Source: Pseudomonas sp. UBA4617
GTDB taxonomy: Bacteria > Pseudomonadota > Gammaproteobacteria > Pseudomonadales > Pseudomonadaceae
Direction of reading: 5' to 3'
Length of the DNA stretch: 64,000 nt
Assembly: GCF_002386445.1 (NCBI RefSeq)
Contig: NZ_DGIR01000005.1
Coordinates: 1-64,000 of the forward strand
A model generated the notes under the pieces. That model saw only the letters and a program-made list of their open reading frames with translations. It was not told the DNA's origin and made no database searches. This document shows, piece after piece, positions 50,640 through 59,199 of the stretch. A program made the translations under genes and the position numbers. The number at the start of each line of letters is the position of its first letter. The first letter of the stretch is position 1.

Positions 50640-53051
50640 TTAGTCGGCGAGTTTGTAAGCGATGATGTAATCGCCCATGCGGGTGCCCAGCGAGCCGTGT
50701 CCGCCGGCGGTCACCAGCACGTACTGTTTGCCATCCTTGCCGGTGTAGGTCATCGGCGTGGCCTGGCCACCCGCTGGCAGGCGGGCTTTCCACAGTTCCT
50801 TGCCGTTGTTCACGTCATAGGCGCGCAGGTACTGGTCGAGGGTACCGCTGAGGAAGCCGACGCCACCGGCGGTAACGATCGAGCCGCCCATGCTTGGCAC
50901 GCCCACCGGCAGGCCGATCGGTACCGGAGTGCTGTCGCGGGTGGTGCCGTTCTTGTGCTTCCACACCACTTTGTTGGTGAACAGGTCGATGGCGGCAACA
51001 TAGCCCCAGGCCGGGGCCTGGCACGGTACGCCAAGCGGCGACATGAACGGGTGCATGATCACTGCGTAAGGAGCGCCGGTGTTCGGCTGCACGCCGCTGG
51101 TCTCGCTTTCGCGCTTGCTGCCTGCGGCCACCTGCTCACGCGGGACCATCTTCGACACGAAGGCCATGTAGTTGGGCGAGGTGAACAGCAGTTGCCGCAC
51201 CGGGTCGACCGACACGCTGCCCCAGTTGAACACGCCGACGTTACCTGGGTAGACCAGCGACCCTTGCTCGGATGGCGGGGTGTACTGGCCTTCGTAACGC
51301 AGCTCGCGGAACTGGATACGGCACAGCATCTGGTCGAACGGCGTGGCGCCCCACATGGCCTGTTCGGTCAGCTCAGGGCCGAGCAGGTTGAGATCGGAGC
51401 GGGCCTGGGTCGGCGAGGTGTGGTCGCCCTTGACTGCGCCCTGCGGGGTAGGGATTTCGCGGATCGGTACGATCGGCGTACCGTCACGACGGTCGAGCAC
51501 GTACAGGCTGCCTTGCTTGGTCGGCACGATGATCGCCGGTTTCACGCCGTCATCGGTCTTCAGGTGGACCAGGGTCGGCTGGCTACCGACGTCCATGTCC
51601 CACAGGTCGTGATGGGTGAACTGGTAGTTCCAGCGGGCCTTGCCGGTGGCCAGGTCGAGGGCGACCACGCCGGCGCTGTACTTCTCCGCGCCTGGGGTAC
51701 GGTTGGCGCCCCACTGGTCCGGGGTCTGGTTGCCCAGCGGCAGGTAGATCATGCCGAGGTCTTCGTCGACGCTGGCAATCGACCACATGTTCGCCGAGTT
51801 GCGGCTGTACATCTTGCCGGGGGCCAGGGGCTTGGTGTCGTCCGGGTTGTTGCTGTCCCAGTTCCACACCAGATGGCCATCATGCACGTCGTAGGCGCGG
51901 ATCACGCCGGACGGCTCGTTGGTCGACTCGTTGTCGGTGACGTGGCCACCGATGATCACCAGGTCGCGGGTGATTGCGGCCGGCGAAGTGGAGTAGTAGC
52001 CGCCAGCGGTGAACGGGCCGATGCCGGTGGTCAGGTCGATCACGCCCTGGTTGGCAAAGCCTTCACAGACCTTGCCGTTGTCGGCGTTGATGGCGATCAG
52101 GCGGGCATCCGCCGTGGGCAGGTACAGACGGCGTGGGCAGGCCTGGGCCACGGCCTGGCCGGCGTCGGAGATTTTCGGGGCCGGGCTGCCATCGCGGCTG
52201 ACATAGCGGTTTTCGTCATAGTACGAAACGCCACGGCAGGTCATGTGGGCAAAGCCCTTGAAGGTGCCGACCGGGCTCTTGACCTGCGGGTCGTAGCGCC
52301 AGATTTCCGCGCCGGTGTCCGGGTCCAGGGCCAGCAGGCGGCTGTGCGCCGTGCAGGCGTAGAGCATGCCGTTGACCTTCAGCGGGGTATTCTGGTTGGT
52401 CAGCTCCACCGGGTCGTTTTCGGTTGGCAAGTCACCCGTGCGAATACGCCAGGCCTCTTCCAGGCGGTAAGCATTCTGCGGGGTGATCTGGCGCAGCGGC
52501 GAATAGCGGTCGCCATGCTCGGTACGGCCATAGGCCTGCCATTCGCCATCAGGCATGGCCGGTGCGGCGCTGGCCATTTCGCTGCTGTCGCGGCCCAGTT
52601 CACCGAACACTTCGCCCGGGTGAGTGAACTGGCTGGCCAGGGCGCAAGCGCCGGAAGCCACCACGGCAACGCTGAGCAACGCGGTATTGGCCTTGTTGGC
52701 CGGGCCGATCAACGGGCGTCGTGCCCAAGGCAGCAGCAGCACCACGCCGATGGCAAACCAGATGGCCAGGCGCGGTACCAGTTGCCACCAGTCCAGGCCC
52801 ACTTCGAGCAGGGCCCACACGGTGCTGCCCAGCAGTATCAGGCCGTACAGGCCCAGGGCGATGCGGCGCTGGGCCAGCAGCAGGATGCCCGCCAGGGCAA
52901 AGCCGATACCGGCAATCAGGTAGTACAGCGATCCGCCCAGCTGGCTCAGCTTGATGCCGCCGGCCAGCAAGGCCAGGCCCATCAGCAACAGCAGCGCGCC
53001 AATCAGGCGCGGTAGCCAGCGGCTTCCAGTGTTGGCACCTTCAGTGCTCAT
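50640..53051 (-). CDS. gcd: Membrane PQQ glucose dehydrogenase
   Basis: An 803-residue quinoprotein that oxidises glucose to gluconate in the periplasm and passes electrons to ubiquinone. Five N-terminal helices (about 15-145) anchor a PQQ eight-blade propeller with WRIRTGDLP, MTCRGVSYYDEN, NAPDQ-like NQTPDQWGANRTPGAEKYSAG, and GGTPMTY-like GGQATPMTY near the C-terminus. It sits 30 bp after oprB in one operon: sugar entry and oxidation together. Confidence 0.95.
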   Translation of the reverse strand: MSTEGANTGSRWLPRLIGALLLLMGLALLAGGIKLSQLGGSLYYLIAGIGFALAGILLLAQRRIALGLYGLILLGSTVWALLEVGLDWWQLVPRLAIWFAIGVVLLLPWARRPLIGPANKANTALLSVAVVASGACALASQFTHPGEVFGELGRDSSEMASAAPAMPDGEWQAYGRTEHGDRYSPLRQITPQNAYRLEEAWRIRTGDLPTENDPVELTNQNTPLKVNGMLYACTAHSRLLALDPDTGAEIWRYDPQVKSPVGTFKGFAHMTCRGVSYYDENRYVSRDGSPAPKISDAGQAVAQACPRRLYLPTADARLIAINADNGKVCEGFANQGVIDLTTGIGPFTAGGYYSTSPAAITRDLVIIGGHVTDNESTNEPSGVIRAYDVHDGHLVWNWDSNNPDDTKPLAPGKMYSRNSANMWSIASVDEDLGMIYLPLGNQTPDQWGANRTPGAEKYSAGVVALDLATGKARWNYQFTHHDLWDMDVGSQPTLVHLKTDDGVKPAIIVPTKQGSLYVLDRRDGTPIVPIREIPTPQGAVKGDHTSPTQARSDLNLLGPELTEQAMWGATPFDQMLCRIQFRELRYEGQYTPPSEQGSLVYPGNVGVFNWGSVSVDPVRQLLFTSPNYMAFVSKMVPREQVAAGSKRESETSGVQPNTGAPYAVIMHPFMSPLGVPCQAPAWGYVAAIDLFTNKVVWKHKNGTTRDSTPVPIGLPVGVPSMGGSIVTAGGVGFLSGTLDQYLRAYDVNNGKELWKARLPAGGQATPMTYTGKDGKQYVLVTAGGHGSLGTRMGDYIIAYKLAD

Positions 53052-53081
53052 CTCAGGTTCTCCGTCAGGTCAAAAAGGGGG

Positions 53082-54416
53082 TTAGAAAGTGCTCTGGATC
53101 TTCAGGCCGCCGATCAGGGCGTCATCGACCTGCGACACCCCGCCCGGGTGGCGGATGTACTGCAGGTTGGGGCGTACCGTGAGCCAGTCGGCCAGATGGA
53201 TGCCGTAGTACAGTTCGGCGCTGTACTCGGTGTCCTGTACGGGCAGGAAACCAGGGTTGTCGTAGTCATCAAGGCCGGCGGCCTGGTTGGCCAGGCGGGC
53301 GTTCTTGCGGTAGCCCGGGTTGACGTGCACACGGGCCAGGGCGAAACCGATGTCGTCCTTGGCGCGGGCGTCGAAGGGCCCTTTGAATACCAGTCCAGCC
53401 TGCACATAGTTGTCGATGGCATTGGTCTTCTTGTCGTGTACCGTGGCATTGGCGAACAGGCTCAGGCCACGCGACTGGTCGGACGCCAGCGAAGTCACCT
53501 GCTGCTGCGCACCGAGCCACAAGCCGTGCTTGCTCGAGCTGCTGCGGTAGCTGGCGCCGCTGAGCGCTGCCGGCTGGCCGTTGTTGTCCTTGAGAACATC
53601 CTGTGCCTTGGCATTACTGTAGTAGTAGCCGGCGCGATATTCCCCTTCAAGGCCATTGACCCGTGGGCTCCACACCAGTTCGATCGGCATCACCGCACCC
53701 TGGGTGCCGCTGCCGCTGAGCTTGAAGCCGTTGCCCGATTCGAGGTTGGAGGGGTTCTGCTCGAACACGCCGACCTGGGCGTAGAGGGCGTCGCTGAAGT
53801 TGTAGCGTACGCGCAGGGCCCATTGGCTGACCGGCCAGTTGTACCAGATGCCACCGACCCAGTTGCCTACCTGAGAGCCGCAGAAGGCCAGGTTCTGGAA
53901 GTCGCAGGGGAAGCTGTTGAAGTCCTCGCCTTCGCCGAAACGGCCGAGTTTCACGTCCAGCGCGCCGTCGAAGTACTTCTGCTTGATCCACATCTGGGTC
54001 AACCGCCAGGTTTCGCCACGGCCCCAGACTTCCTGGGCCGAGGTGAAACCGCCGACGCGTGGGTCGTTGATACGGTCGTTGCTGATGTTGTCGCCGTGGC
54101 GCTCGGTGATGGTCAGCTGGAATTCGCTGTCGTGCCAGCCGAGGATCTTCTCCAGGTCCAGATGGCTGCCGAAGGTGAACTGGTCGCTGTAGCGCGCGGT
54201 GCGATCGTGGTCGTAGCCGCCGTGCAGGTTGCTGCCCATCTCGCCGGTGTAGCCGAGGGTGAAGTCATAGCCTTTTTCCAGCAATTCGTTGCGGCTACCG
54301 CCCCAGTCGCCGAGCATCCATGGGGAGTCGCTGGCGAACATATCGCTGGCAGTGGCGGGGATTGCCAAGGCACTGAGGGCAAGGCCGATGTAACAGGTTT
54401 TGGGCAGTTGGAACAT
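53082..54416 (-). CDS. oprB: Carbohydrate-selective porin OprB
   Basis: A 444-residue outer-membrane porin with signal peptide (ALAIPATASDMFASDS) and OprB-type WMLGDWGGSRNELLEKGYDFTLGYTGEMGSNLHGGYDHD start, and a terminal Phe (IQSTF). It admits glucose to the periplasm for Gcd. The Shine-Dalgarno is unusual because a palindrome fills the region just before the ATG. Confidence 0.94.
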   Translation of the reverse strand: MFQLPKTCYIGLALSALAIPATASDMFASDSPWMLGDWGGSRNELLEKGYDFTLGYTGEMGSNLHGGYDHDRTARYSDQFTFGSHLDLEKILGWHDSEFQLTITERHGDNISNDRINDPRVGGFTSAQEVWGRGETWRLTQMWIKQKYFDGALDVKLGRFGEGEDFNSFPCDFQNLAFCGSQVGNWVGGIWYNWPVSQWALRVRYNFSDALYAQVGVFEQNPSNLESGNGFKLSGSGTQGAVMPIELVWSPRVNGLEGEYRAGYYYSNAKAQDVLKDNNGQPAALSGASYRSSSSKHGLWLGAQQQVTSLASDQSRGLSLFANATVHDKKTNAIDNYVQAGLVFKGPFDARAKDDIGFALARVHVNPGYRKNARLANQAAGLDDYDNPGFLPVQDTEYSAELYYGIHLADWLTVRPNLQYIRHPGGVSQVDDALIGGLKIQSTF

Positions 54417-54417
54417 G

Positions 54418-54431
54418 AGATAGCGCTATCT
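54418..54431 (-). promoter_or_regulatory. 14-bp palindrome abutting the oprB start codon
   Basis: AGATAGCGCTATCT is a perfect palindrome ending one base before the oprB ATG. In RNA it could mask the ribosome-binding region (AGAAGA lies just upstream); in DNA it could be an operator. Confidence 0.5.
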
Positions 54432-54651
54432 TCTGATTATCGAATAAACGGCAAGCGCATCGAAGGGCAGGGCCCTCGATGGAAATGGCGACAGGATCAG
54501 TCAAATGAAGCGTTTCAGCTTGCGGCGCGGAGGATATAGGGGAAGTTGCAAGAAAAAAAGACAAATTGTCGCAGTGGATTATTCCGCTGCCGGTAACAAT
54601 TGACGGCGGAGGGGCTCTGCCGGCGATCGGGGCGCAAGGCGCCCCGCTATT

Positions 54652-56691
54652 TCAGAAGGAGGTACGCAGCCCGACTTGCACGCTACGCCCAGGGGCCGGC
54701 GCGATATCCCGCAGGATCGAGCTGGCATAGCGCACGGTCTGGTCGGTCAGGTTCTCGCCGCGGATGAACGCCAGCCATTGGCTCTGGCCGATGTCGAAGC
54801 GGTAGCCGACACTCGCCGCCAACGTGGTGTAGCCATCGGTGCTGGTTTCGTTGGCCGGCTTGCGATGCTGCGATGCGGCGTGCTGCACGTCCACTCGCGC
54901 CTGCCAGCGGTCCAGCTCCCAGACCAGGCCGCTGTTCAGGCGCAGTGGGGCGATGCGGGGCAGCGGCTCGCCACTGTCCAGGTTCTTCGCCCGCGTATAG
55001 TCGCCCGACAGTTCCAGTGCGAAGCTGCCGTAACGGTTTTCCAGCAGTTGCCAACGGTCCTGGGCCTCGATGCCATAGAAGCGCGCCCGCACGCCTTGAT
55101 ACTGGTATTCCGGTAAGCCGTCGTGGCCATGATCGTGGTCATGGTCATCTTCGTCATGATCATGACCCTCGCGCAGGTTACCGGTACCGATCAGGCCGAT
55201 GTAGTTGCGGAAGTGGCTGTAGAACAGCCCGACGCTACCCTTGTGGGTACCATTGTCGAAGCGCAGTGCCAGGTCCGTGGAAATGGCTTTTTCCTTGTTC
55301 AGGCCGGCATCGCCGACTTCGAAGGCACCCGTCGCCACGTGGGCGCCATTGGCGTACAGCTCGTAGAAGGTCGGGGCGCGTTCGGTGTAGCCAAGGTTGG
55401 CGGCCAGCGACCAGACCGGGTCGAGCTGGTACACCGCCCCTGAAGACAGGCTGAATGCGTTGAAAGTGCTGGCGCTGTCGGCTGCCAGGAAGTTCTCGTT
55501 GCCCTTGGCGTCCGGGTCCACGCGGGTGTGCTCCATGCGGGCGCCCAAGCTCAGGTTCAGGCGCTCGGTGGCTTGCCACTGCTCCAGCATGAACAGCGCC
55601 AGGCTGTCGGTGTCGGTGTGCGGGACGAAAGCCTCCTCACCCAGGGCAGAGAACTGGTTGCGGCTGACCTGTGCGCCGACTACGCCTTGCACCGGCCCGA
55701 GCGGCTGGTGGCGGGCTTCGATGCGTGCTTCGTAGCCCCGGTTCCTGAAGGTGGTATGGACCTCGCCTTGTTCAACTTCGCGGTGTTCGTAATCGGTGTA
55801 GCCAGCATCGACCTTGACCGAACTGAACGGGCCGTCGAGGTCGCGCAGTTCGCTGGCGAAGGCATAGTGATCCTGCTGCATGTCCAGGCGCACGCCAGGC
55901 TCGGCCACCGAGCCATAGTTGCTGTCGTAACGGCTGTACGACAGGCCTGCATAACCGTGGTCCCAATGGTAGGCGCCACCCACCGCACCACCGTCCTGGC
56001 GGCCGTCGCTGTTTTCCAGTCGATGTTTGCTGCCCGGCTCGTCCATGTCACGCACCTTGGAGCTGCGGGCGTAACCGGGGATTCGCAGGTCATTGAAGTG
56101 GCGGCTATTGGCATCCAGGTGCAGGGCGAAGGCACCGTTGCCAGCCTCAAGCTTGCCGGCGCTGCTGCGGGTGGTGTCGGCGCCACCGTAGCGCAGTTCG
56201 CCGGCACCGTGGATGCCATCGATGGGGGCGTCCGGGATGCGGTTGTCGAACGTGTTGACCACGCCACCGATTGCGTTACCGCCGTAGAGCAGGGCGGCCG
56301 GACCGCGCACGATCTCGACCCGATCGACGGTGACAGGGTCCAGCGGTACGGCGTGGTCGTAGGACAACGACGAAGCGTCTAGGGCGCCGACGCCATTGCG
56401 CAGGATGCGAATGCGATCGCCGTCCAGGCCTCGGATTACCGGGCGACTGGCGCCAGGGCCAAACCAGGTCGAAGCGACACCAGGCTGCTTGTTCAGGGTT
56501 TCACCGAGGCTGCCGTGCTGCTGTTGCAGCAGGTCGTCACCTTCAAGCACGGTGGCGGGGGCGGCCAGTTGTCGGTTGCCAAGCGGGTTGGCGGTAATGA
56601 CCTGAGGTTCGAGTTCGACGGCCTGGCTGGGCGAGGCGGCCAGCCAGAGGGCGACGGCGAGGGGCGAGAGGCGAAGCGGTGTGTACAGCAT
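54652..56691 (-). CDS. TonB-dependent receptor with His-rich loop (ZnuD-like zinc receptor)
   Basis: A 679-residue outer-membrane receptor. Signal peptide MLYTPLRLSPLAVALWLAASPSQA, plug domain with GASRPVIRGLDGDRIRILRNGVGALDASSLSYDHAVPLDPVTVDRVEIVRGPAALLYGG, and a 22-strand-type barrel ending in Phe (GLRTSF). A His/Asp-rich extracellular stretch lies at 509-524 (EGHDHDEDDHDHDHGHDG region), as in ZnuD-type zinc receptors. A Zur-type box upstream agrees with zinc uptake. Confidence 0.88.
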   Translation of the reverse strand: MLYTPLRLSPLAVALWLAASPSQAVELEPQVITANPLGNRQLAAPATVLEGDDLLQQQHGSLGETLNKQPGVASTWFGPGASRPVIRGLDGDRIRILRNGVGALDASSLSYDHAVPLDPVTVDRVEIVRGPAALLYGGNAIGGVVNTFDNRIPDAPIDGIHGAGELRYGGADTTRSSAGKLEAGNGAFALHLDANSRHFNDLRIPGYARSSKVRDMDEPGSKHRLENSDGRQDGGAVGGAYHWDHGYAGLSYSRYDSNYGSVAEPGVRLDMQQDHYAFASELRDLDGPFSSVKVDAGYTDYEHREVEQGEVHTTFRNRGYEARIEARHQPLGPVQGVVGAQVSRNQFSALGEEAFVPHTDTDSLALFMLEQWQATERLNLSLGARMEHTRVDPDAKGNENFLAADSASTFNAFSLSSGAVYQLDPVWSLAANLGYTERAPTFYELYANGAHVATGAFEVGDAGLNKEKAISTDLALRFDNGTHKGSVGLFYSHFRNYIGLIGTGNLREGHDHDEDDHDHDHGHDGLPEYQYQGVRARFYGIEAQDRWQLLENRYGSFALELSGDYTRAKNLDSGEPLPRIAPLRLNSGLVWELDRWQARVDVQHAASQHRKPANETSTDGYTTLAASVGYRFDIGQSQWLAFIRGENLTDQTVRYASSILRDIAPAPGRSVQVGLRTSF

Positions 56692-56723
56692 GGGATGGGG
56701 CGTTCCTTGGCGAGTGCTTATGT

Positions 56724-56742
56724 AATGTTACAACATAACATT
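56724..56742 (-). promoter_or_regulatory. Zur box of the TonB receptor
   Basis: AATGTTA-N5-TAACATT, a 19-bp inverted repeat close to the Zur consensus, 33 bp upstream of the start codon. Zur with zinc would repress the receptor. Confidence 0.7.
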
Positions 56743-56855
56743 TTAATTTCAGCACACCGCTTTTGTCCCTGGCCAGCGGTTTTTCAGTTGATACGACTGA
56801 TCCCGCCCGCCACTACACTCGTGTAAGGTGCGCATCTTTCCCACGGAGCACTGGC

Positions 56856-57077
56856 ATGAGCACGGCCCAACACAACGCGCTGCACGGCAAGACCCTTGAA
56901 CAGATCCTCACTGAACTGGTGGCGCACTACCAATGGCAGGGCCTGGCCGAGCGCGTCGATGCGCGTTGTTTCAAGAGCAACCCGAGCATCAAGTCGAGCC
57001 TGACCTTCCTGCGCAAGACCCCCTGGGCGCGGGAAAAAGTGGAGCAGTTGTACGTGAAACTGCAGCGCAACGCCTGA
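56856..57077 (+). CDS. VF530 family DNA-binding protein
   Basis: A 73-residue basic protein. NALHGKTLEQILTELVAHYQWQGLAERVDARCFKSNPSIKSSLTFLRKTPWAREKVEQLYV is the complete VF530 (DUF2132) fold. DNA binding has been proposed from structure. It is followed at 1 bp by the Pr6Pr membrane gene. Confidence 0.88.
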   Translation: MSTAQHNALHGKTLEQILTELVAHYQWQGLAERVDARCFKSNPSIKSSLTFLRKTPWAREKVEQLYVKLQRNA

Positions 57078-57078
57078 C

Positions 57079-57720
57079 ATGCCGCGCCGTCCCTGGCTGA
57101 CCGGCATGGCCGTGCTGGGCTGGTTCGGCCTGACCGTGCAGGTGTACCTGGTGCTGCTGGCGCGTTGGCAGGAACAGGCCAGCCTGATTGGCGGCTTGAT
57201 CAACGTATTCGGCTACTTCACTGTATTGACCAATACCTTGGTGGCGACGGTGCTGAGTTACGCAGCGTTTGGTCGCGAAGGGGCTGGCAAACGCTTTTTC
57301 CTCTCGCCGTCAGTGAGTTCGGCGGTGGTCACCAGTATCGTCCTGGTGGCGCTGGCTTACAGCGTGTTACTGCGCCACTTGTGGCAACCGCAGGGTTGGC
57401 AGTGGCTGGCGGACGAGTTGCTGCACGACGTGATGCCGGCGCTGTTTGCCTTGTACTGGTGGGTTGAGACGCCCAAGGGCACGCTGCGATTATGGCACCT
57501 TGCGGCTTGGGCATTGTACCCGGCGGTATATTTTGCCTATGCGTTGTGGCGCGGCAGCGAGATTGGCGTGTACGCCTACCCGTTCATCGATGTGGCGGGC
57601 CTGGGATATGCGCAGGTGCTGCTCAACGCCCTCGGCGTGTTGGCGGGGTTCTGGGGCATCGGGCTTGTGGTGTTGGGGCTGGATCGGTGGATCGGCGTGC
57701 GCCGGCCATCAGCTGGGTGA
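57079..57720 (+). CDS. Pr6Pr family membrane protein
   Basis: A 213-residue integral membrane protein with six predicted helices and the family motifs FGYFTVLTNTLVA, DELLHDVMPALFALYWW and YPFIDVAGLGYAQVLLNALGV. Function is unknown. Translation is probably coupled to VF530. Confidence 0.85.
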   Translation: MPRRPWLTGMAVLGWFGLTVQVYLVLLARWQEQASLIGGLINVFGYFTVLTNTLVATVLSYAAFGREGAGKRFFLSPSVSSAVVTSIVLVALAYSVLLRHLWQPQGWQWLADELLHDVMPALFALYWWVETPKGTLRLWHLAAWALYPAVYFAYALWRGSEIGVYAYPFIDVAGLGYAQVLLNALGVLAGFWGIGLVVLGLDRWIGVRRPSAG

Positions 57721-57722
57721 GC

Positions 57723-57750
57723 CGGCTCCTGAGGGAAAAGCGCAGGAGCC
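57723..57750 (+). terminator. Hairpin after the Pr6Pr gene
   Basis: GGCTCCTG and CAGGAGCC arms enclose an 11-nt loop just after the stop. A partial REP follows (GGGGCTTGCCCGCGAAGACG near 57770), between convergent genes. Confidence 0.6.
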
Positions 57751-57810
57751 AAGGCGTGCACGTCCGCATGGGGGCTTGCCCGCGAAGACGCCAGGACCGG
57801 CGACAACCCT

Positions 57811-58572
57811 TCAGTCGTCGTCCACAGTCCCATCGGCACGCCAGTAGGCCGCGGCCTTCAGTGCATTTTCAGGTACCCCCTTTTCCAGCAACAGCGCCTT
57901 GGCCTGGCGGGTCAGGGTTTTCTCAAGTGCCACCCAGCCGTACAACCGGCCTGGCGGCAAGCTCAGGTTCTTCACCAGGGCCAGCAGGTCCTCCTGGTGC
58001 CGACGTACCCAAATCACCTCCACCTGTGCCTTGCTCGGCAGTGGCTGGCGTTCCTGTTCGTCCTCGATCTGGATGAGCGCCAGCACCTGGCGACCTGCGG
58101 GCAATTCCTCCAACCGGCGGGCAATGGCCGGAATAGCGGTTTCGTCCCCAATCAGCAAGTAGCTGTCGAACATATCCGGCACCACCATCGACGCCCGCGG
58201 CCCGGCGATGTCCAGCGTATGCCCGGGTGCGGCCTGAGCGGCCCAGGTCGAGGCAGGGCCGTCGCCGTGCAACACGAAATCGATGTCCAGTTCGTTGGCC
58301 ACCAGGTCGACGCGCCGGGGCGTGTACTCGCGCATGGTCGGCCGTGCTCCACCGTCCTTGCCGAGGCTACGGGCTTCGATGCTCTGCACTTGCTCGGGCG
58401 TTTCGGCGAACAGCAGTTTGATGTGGTCATCGCTGCCCACGCTGGTGAAGCCCTGCAGCTCGGCCCCGCCCAAGGTGATACGGCGCATGCGTGGGGTCAG
58501 TTCGGTGACCCGCAATACCTGCAGGCGGCGTTGGCGGATCTCGTGATTGACGCGATAGATGGTGTCACTCAT
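57811..58572 (-). CDS. NADPH-dependent ferric-siderophore reductase (YqjH-like, SIP family)
   Basis: A 253-residue flavoprotein with N-terminal FAD-binding barrel (MRRITLGGAELQGF, MREYTPRRVDLVANELDIDFVLHGDGPAS) and C-terminal SIP domain (LLIGDETAIPAIARRLEELPAGRQVLALIQ, ending YWRADG). E. coli YqjH (254 residues) reduces ferric chelates to free iron. The start overlaps the PadR stop by 8 bp (ATGAGTGA), so both form one operon. Confidence 0.9.
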   Translation of the reverse strand: MSDTIYRVNHEIRQRRLQVLRVTELTPRMRRITLGGAELQGFTSVGSDDHIKLLFAETPEQVQSIEARSLGKDGGARPTMREYTPRRVDLVANELDIDFVLHGDGPASTWAAQAAPGHTLDIAGPRASMVVPDMFDSYLLIGDETAIPAIARRLEELPAGRQVLALIQIEDEQERQPLPSKAQVEVIWVRRHQEDLLALVKNLSLPPGRLYGWVALEKTLTRQAKALLLEKGVPENALKAAAYWRADGTVDDD

Positions 58573-59110
58573 GGGGTGTCTCCCTGACAGGCTCGGTCGG
58601 CCCGGAGGCGATGGCTTTGGCGGCGTGGTTGAGCAGGTCGCGGACCCGCTCGATTTCTTCCGGCGTCCAGCGGCCACTGTGCATGTGCAGTGCATGGCGC
58701 AGGTTGCCGACCGCTTCGTGGATCTCGGGCGGGCGGTCGTGGCCGCGCAGGGCGCGTTTGCTGACCTCGATGCGCATGCGTACGCCATCCAGGGCAACAG
58801 CCTGTTCGGCCAAGGCGGTGCGGCCGGCATCGGTGATGGCATAGAGACGTTTGCTGCCCTGCACCTGGCCGGCGATCAGCTCGGCCTCCTCGAGGAAATT
58901 CAGCGTTGGGTAGATCACACCGGGGCTTGGGCTGTAGCTGCCATCGAACAGATTCTCGATCTGGCGGATCAGGTCGTAGCCGTGGCCGGGCTGCTCGGCA
59001 AGCAGGGCCAGCATCAACAGTTTGAGGTCGCCAGGGGCGAATACGCGTGGGCCGCGTTCGCCGCGGCCGGGGCGTCGCTCGAACAGGTCGTGGGGGGAAT
59101 GTTCGCGCAT
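58565..59110 (-). CDS. PadR-family regulator (YqjI-like)
   Basis: A 181-residue regulator. The PadR winged helix (about 26-95) reads LKLLMLALLAEQPGHGYDLIRQIENLFDGSYSPSPGVIYPTLNFLEEAELI, close to E. coli YqjI, which represses yqjH and responds to nickel. YqjI has a Cys/His-rich N-terminal metal-binding extension; here the N-terminus (MREHSPHDLFERRPGRGERG) is short, and the protein contains no cysteine. The effector may therefore differ. It likely represses its own operon. Confidence 0.86.
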   Translation of the reverse strand: MREHSPHDLFERRPGRGERGPRVFAPGDLKLLMLALLAEQPGHGYDLIRQIENLFDGSYSPSPGVIYPTLNFLEEAELIAGQVQGSKRLYAITDAGRTALAEQAVALDGVRMRIEVSKRALRGHDRPPEIHEAVGNLRHALHMHSGRWTPEEIERVRDLLNHAAKAIASGPTEPVRETPHE

Positions 59111-59129
59111 GTGGGCTGGGCTCCGTCGT

Positions 59130-59166
59130 TTGCGATATATCGCAAGATATTACTCAAGATATATCT
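59130..59166 (-). promoter_or_regulatory. Double PadR operator
   Basis: TTGCGATATATCGCAA (59130-59145) is a perfect 16-bp palindrome; AGATATATCT (59157-59166) is a second palindrome with the same GATATATC core. Centres are 24 bp apart. They lie 20-56 bp upstream of the padR start. Confidence 0.7.
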
Positions 59167-59186
59167 AAAGACAAGCCATAACTGCG

Positions 59187-59199
59187 GATGATTATCATC
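59187..59199. promoter_or_regulatory. Fur-box-like palindrome
   Basis: GATGATTATCATC is a 6-1-6 palindrome close to the Fur core (GATAAT repeats). It touches the stop codon of the upstream PBP gene and lies about 77 bp before padR. Iron control would suit a siderophore reductase. Confidence 0.45.
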
